Of a DNA stretch of 64,000 nucleotides, positions 61,101-64,000 are shown piece after piece. Under the pieces are notes generated by a model. That model saw only the letters and a program-made list of their open reading frames with translations. It was not told where the DNA came from and made no database searches. Each line of letters opens with the position of its first letter. Within the stretch, counting starts at the first letter, position 1. The DNA is taken from NCBI GenBank assembly GCA_911728435.2, contig OU452198.1:40329902-40393901 (forward strand), in the 5' to 3' direction. This stretch comes from Apoderus coryli. Lineage: Eukaryota; Arthropoda; Insecta; Coleoptera; Attelabidae. The translations under genes were made by a program, and so were the position numbers.

Positions 61101-63445
61101 TATTATCGGCAGAACAAGTGCTCCGGGGCCGGCCACTCTTGGCAACGTCCCGTGTGGTCCCATACTCTTTAAGGTTATTGGCCAAATGGCGCAGTGTTTG
61201 TGCAGTCGGTGTCGGACGGCTAGGGAATCGGCGACGGAATTCGCGCTGCGTCAACACCACAGACGAATTGTTACGCAAAAAAATAGACACGATTATTCCG
61301 CGTTCTTGAAAAGTGTATCGCTCCATGGCTTGTTCACTTGCATTCTGCATCAGTCTAGTCCACAAATGACATTGGCGGCCATTTGCAAAAATGAGAGCAT
61401 CTTCCAATAGGGTCATTTCTTTTGACCCACCTAGTATACACCCTGTAATTGGGCGTAACCCTGTTATACAAACAGAAATAAATAAAAAATATTTGCACTA
61501 ATTATTGTGAATACTTGAATTTCAGTTGCGGCCCACCATTACCAGGACTGACCCCAGACGGTAAACGTGTCATTATCTTTAACGGTAAAGACAAAGACAT
61601 GGAGACTCCAAACTTTGCTGATATTATCAAGATAGTATTGATGATTGGTGATGTCAGGTTAGCTGCAGAAGAAACGGGTGTTGCTGGCGATGTATATATT
61701 TTAGATGCCAGTGTTGCTACTGCTAAACATTTTTCAAAAGTAACACCGACTTTGGCTAAGAAAGCTTTAGTATGCGTTCAGGTAAGCGATGATGAAACTG
61801 AAACTTTAATGTTGAAGTCATGATCCATCTTACTCTTAGGAAGCCTATCCAGTAAAAATTAAGGAAATCCACGTGGTAAATGTTTCACCAATAGTAGACA
61901 CAATCATCCAATGGATAAAACCGTTCCTGAAAGAAAAAATTCGCCAACGAATTCATGTGCATTCTGACTTGGAATCACTGCACAAAATGGTGCCTAAGGA
62001 TATTCTACCTGAAGAATATGGTGGTACAGCTGGAAAAATTCAAGAATATCATGGTAAAGCAAATTTCTTTGGAAAATACTCCTTTTTTAATTTTTATGAC
62101 TTTGCGATCTAGGTTTATTATTGATTATATCAATAATAAAAAATATCACTTCTTTTTGGTCATGCTGTCCTTTACAGAAATGCAGTTGGAATCTAAGCTT
62201 AAATAAATTAAAGTAAATTAGATGTTTCGGTGTGTTGTGCTTGTTGAGGGTTGAAGTTTAGAGTTTGATGTTTCCTGTACACAGATGTTTTGTCAACTAG
62301 TGAGTTTGTTTGCCTTATAGACTTTCCACAAATTTGTTGTCCATTTTGCGTTTCATTTTCTCTTATGCGTTCGGTTTTATCTTTATTGTACGACTGATGA
62401 TGGCTTGTTAAGCCAGAACTAGTTTCCATTTTCATAATTGAATCGAATATTGTGTGGAGTTGACTTTAAAAGTTTTTGGTTGTTTTCTTTTATTAAAAAA
62501 AATAAATAGGTATCCGTTTTCTTTAATATTTATACGTGCAAAATGAGGGCGTTGGGTTAGGGTACCTAATTTGGTATTCTCGGGCCGCTGCTCTTGCATT
62601 TGCATTGCACAAACCATAACAATACACCATATCTGCATATACTTCAATTGAAAAACTCATTTTAATTTAGAAAAAAACATTCGCAATATTACAAACAACT
62701 ACGAAATAATCATAAAACATTTTTAACTAATTTAAATTTGTTGCTGTCAAAGTTTTTTTTATTGATGCGACATTCGTTTAACATGACAACTTTGGTTTTT
62801 CATTTGGTTTTCTGGTAGACGTTATTGTGATTTAAATCTACCATTAACTTGCGTTTTATCGTTTGCCATAAAAATGGTAGAAATCACAACATCGACGTAA
62901 TTAACTTTTTCGTAGCTTATAAGTTGCTCTTTTTTCAAAAATTAATAATTTAAAATAATGAAGCTTGTCAAAGCTGTCTTTAATTAATTTGTGTGTAAAA
63001 TTTACCCAAATAATGCCCCTTATATCTACGGCAATGAACAGTTAATGGAAGTCAAAATAATGCAGATTATTTTAGGTTATTGGTCCCCAAATACATGTCA
63101 AATTTTGTTAAAATCGTTTAGCTAGTTTGACCACTAAATTTGGACACCCTGTATCTGGATAACGAAGCATTTGCGAACAGGGGTCAATGGCAAAAAATGC
63201 TTAAATTACTATCAGGAATCTCCAGTTTTCGTTTGATGTAACCGTAATGAATGAATCACCCTATATACCATATTATTTTGTAAATTTTTACAGATCAGTG
63301 GATTAAAAAACTAGAGGAGTACGGTCCATGGTTTAAAGAGCAAGAAAACATCAAAGCAGATGAATCCAAGCGTCCGGGAAAACCTACAAATTACGATGAT
63401 TTGTTTGGATTAGATGGCAGTTTCAGACAGCTTTCAATCGATTAA
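55169..63445 (+). CDS. CRAL-TRIO domain lipid-transfer protein (alpha-tocopherol transfer protein-like), 5 coding exons, 306 codons
   Basis: CRAL-TRIO proteins carry one hydrophobic ligand (tocopherol, retinaldehyde or a phosphoinositide) through the cytosol; the ligand here is unknown. Coding exons: 55169-55307, 59440-59599, 61526-61781, 61840-62053, 63294-63445; all donors and acceptors are GT-AG and all phases match. Residues about 15-75 form the CRAL-TRIO N-terminal helical domain, with FLRGCKFSLEKTKKKLD at 54-70 typical of insect members. Residues about 95-255 form the lipid-binding fold: LPGLTPDGKRVI, GDVYILDASVATAKHFSKV, QEAYPVKIKEIHVVN across the exon 3/4 join, and the signature LPEEYGG. 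The length of 306 is usual. No signal peptide is seen. The start codon lies 9 bases after an acceptor (exon from 55160), so a 5' untranslated exon exists upstream. Introns 1, 2 and 4 hold repeats or transposons; intron 3 is 58 bp. The reading frame is complete. Confidence 0.94.
55455..55560. repeat. Second copy of the dispersed repeat at 16290
   Basis: ACTATAGTTATAGTTTAGTA, TCTTATAGTATATATAGATA and AGTAGCGGGCCC match the first copy in order and orientation. It lies in intron 1 of the CRAL-TRIO gene. Confidence 0.7.
55647..56520. mobile_element. Relic related to the fold-back element at 33209
   Basis: TGTCCAAGATAAGAATGGGA with GCATTGGAATCTTGGAAACG matches the left end of the 33209-35672 element. 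The inner inverted pair is also present: TTGAAAAACCATCATCGACT at 55878 and the AAAACGAAACGTCGTAGTGA mirror at 56342. The CAGGGTG end itself is damaged (ACACTGTGTCC) and the right end is missing. Confidence 0.75.
56821..57258 (-). mobile_element. Hammerhead-carrying repeat (retrozyme-like), single copy
   Basis: About 412 bp bounded by perfect 29-bp inverted repeats: AAAAATAACTTAGTGGCAAA at 56829 inside ATAAATG, and its inverse at 57204-57232. An extra TTTACGGACATGAAATCC lies on the right, matching 40755-40780. The interior matches the inner third of the large palindrome (40785-41152) at about 93-95 percent. It contains the third hammerhead ribozyme and no reading frame. Metazoan retrozymes are non-coding repeats of a few hundred bases with type I hammerheads; this fits except for the inverted ends. 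Confidence 0.75.
56948..56995 (-). ncRNA. Type I hammerhead self-cleaving ribozyme, copy 3
   Basis: Identical core, stem II, loop II and stem III to copies 1 and 2. Stem I differs but still pairs: GGUACU with AGUAUC instead of GGUGCU with AGUACC. One G-U pair became A-U and one G-C became G-U, so both changes preserve pairing. The distal CGAC/GUCG pair is also kept. This covariation supports a structured RNA over chance. Confidence 0.88.
57612..57653 (-). ncRNA. Hammerhead-like motif with one extra base, left arm
   Basis: On the minus strand: GCCA, CTGATGA, an extra T, GGAC, loop GTATGT, GTCC, GAAA, CATGTC, TGGC. Stem I (GCCA/UGGC) and stem II (GGAC/GUCC) pair perfectly and both core blocks are canonical. 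The extra U between CUGAUGA and stem II breaks the usual G10.1-C11.1 junction, and stem III (ACAUGU) has no loop, so cleavage would need a dimer or may not occur. Confidence 0.5.
58249..58290 (+). ncRNA. Hammerhead-like motif with one extra base, right arm
   Basis: Same motif as at 57612-57653 on the opposite strand, unchanged in sequence. Since the gene is read on the plus strand, this copy would be in the CRAL-TRIO pre-mRNA in sense orientation. Confidence 0.5.
59000..59312 (-). pseudogene. Possible hAT-type (TTF-domain) transposase relic
   Basis: Minus strand: FSRLSIDEKFEIKRNGLPTP, GLNIAASSTSRGN, then in another frame YGWTCSCAIKSRLACQHNV (59000-59030). The order 'sl.eK..i...G.P.P.L.i', then W.C.C....RL.C, resembles the TTF zinc-finger entry of hAT transposases. 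It is short and frame-broken. It lies just upstream of CRAL-TRIO exon 2, antisense. Confidence 0.35.
59800..60246 (-). pseudogene. Non-LTR retrotransposon ORF2 C-terminal fragment
   Basis: Minus strand: EIRIRIERARPTFITMKRIL with LLCSHDLNLGLRIRMVRCYI and FPVLLYGMVCKHERL (60246-60080), then TIKRRKLEYFGHIM and EKYELLHLIIEGKILGKRGL with GRRRT (59945-59815). This is the standard C-terminus of one common insect ORF2 group ('I...IK.RKLEYLGHIMR...KY.LLQLIIEGKI.GKRG.GRRR'). It is fused in frame to the transposase remnant above it at about 60250, within an open frame of 195 codons (60606-60019). Confidence 0.8.
60247..61436 (-). pseudogene. DUF4817-type Tc1/mariner transposase, nearly complete but frameshifted
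   Basis: Minus strand from 61320: MERYTFQERGIIVSIFLRNN and VVLTQREFRRRFPSRPTPTA (helix-turn-helix), RTFLRRILVKDLRMFPYKVQ (61050-61000), IIMSDGAHFHLSGT with YVNKQNYRFWGTENPRVM (first Asp block, 60870-60780), WFQQDEATAHTARATTDILK (second Asp, 60603-60545), DLHWPARSSDLSVPDFFLRG (third Asp region), VYVNKPESLEALKDNIRHEC. This is the most complete copy of this family in the window. It is broken by at least two frameshifts; DGATAHT reads DEATAHT. An ATACACCCTGTA terminus lies at 61436-61446. It occupies intron 2 of the CRAL-TRIO gene in antisense. Confidence 0.88.
62054..63293. other. CRAL-TRIO intron 4; decayed DNA-element end only
   Basis: An ACACCCTGTATC word at 63145-63156 and CACCCTATATACC at 63258 resemble the TACAGGGTG ends seen elsewhere. 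No coding remnant was recognised. Confidence 0.4.
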
Positions 63446-63563
63446 GATCAGCAGCCTGAATCGTTAAAGAAAAAAAATCTGTTTTTTGTTGTTGGATAGG
63501 TCTTTCTGAAAACTATTAGATACTTGCTGATGCTGCAAGAAATTCTAATACTACCTAATTTTA

Positions 63564-63569
63564 AATAAA
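63564..63569 (+). terminator. Probable poly(A) signal of the CRAL-TRIO gene
   Basis: AATAAA lies 119 bases after the stop codon, a normal distance for a short 3' untranslated region. No transcript evidence is available. Confidence 0.5.
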
Positions 63570-64000
63570 ATTCACCCCATTATATATATATCGATATAGA
63601 ATCTTTATTGCAATAGTTTATAATATTGTGTTTTAAAATATGAACCAAAGTAAAAAATATGTTCACTGTATTTAGGAAATCGAGTTGTTGTCAATTTCCA
63701 ATAGTCAATAGTCATCCTAATTAAAGAAACAAACATAATACCGATAAATACTCATGATAGTAATCTTAAATATATATAAAAAACATTTGCAATCCAGGCA
63801 TTCCATGAAATTTTTTTTAAATATTTATACAGGTTGATCGAACTTCCACAGCAAGCATTACATTCAAAAGTAGTAGAAGTTCACAATAAATTTACAAAAT
63901 TAATGAACAATACCCATTATAATTTTTTTGATTTAAATTAAGCCGAAAAACCTTACAGCGTTATTTATTTTAAAAATTTGTCAAACAAAACTAACATATT
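63570..64000. other. No gene seen
   Basis: AT-rich sequence downstream of the CRAL-TRIO gene. ATACAGGTTGATCG at 63828 may be a diverged TACAGGGTG terminus. Confidence 0.4.

Noticed and set aside
1..64000. tRNA or rRNA genes
   Set aside because: I looked for TTCGA-type T-arms with matching acceptor stems and for conserved rRNA words and found none I could support.

Overview
The window is insect nuclear DNA, most likely from a beetle with a large, repeat-rich genome. It is AT-rich, has spliced genes with GT-AG introns, and holds two complete single-copy host genes. Almost everything else I could identify is the debris of mobile elements. The beetle assignment is an inference from the residue pattern of the Orco protein and the element mix, not something the sequence proves.

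Host genes. (1) Minus strand, 13329-27979: the odorant receptor co-receptor Orco, 10 coding exons and 480 codons, reconstructed here exon by exon with consistent phases. Its product forms the ion channel shared by insect odorant receptors. (2) Plus strand, 55169-63445: a CRAL-TRIO (Sec14-like) lipid-transfer protein of the alpha-tocopherol/retinaldehyde-binding type, 5 coding exons and 306 codons. The two genes are 27 kb apart and I see no sign that they work together. A lone THAP zinc-finger exon (15562-15662, plus strand) lies antisense inside an Orco intron.

Layout. 1-8.2 kb: transposase remnants, a CRE-palindrome satellite with higher-order structure (3.7-4.5 kb), and two broken mariners. 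8.7-12.2 kb: a Penelope-like element with reverse transcriptase and GIY-YIG endonuclease remnants, enclosed by long inverted repeats. 12.3-28 kb: Orco, whose introns hold transposase, reverse transcriptase, tandem-repeat and inverted-repeat insertions. 30.7-42.6 kb: four large fold-back elements of 1.0 to 2.7 kb flanked by TA and ending in TACAGGGTG-like or close variant termini; one is a 2.66-kb palindrome. 44.6-54.9 kb: several dead non-LTR retrotransposons, a gypsy integrase fragment, and a nearly full-length mariner (48372-49601). 55-64 kb: the CRAL-TRIO gene with fold-back elements, a 412-bp ribozyme-bearing repeat and a DUF4817-type transposon in its introns.

Most notable: three copies of a 48-nt sequence (40900-40947, 41437-41484, 56948-56995) carry every conserved core position of a type I hammerhead self-cleaving ribozyme, with compensatory stem I changes between copies. 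They sit in a roughly 400-bp repeat resembling a retrozyme, in the same window as a Penelope-like element, the group suspected of mobilising such repeats.
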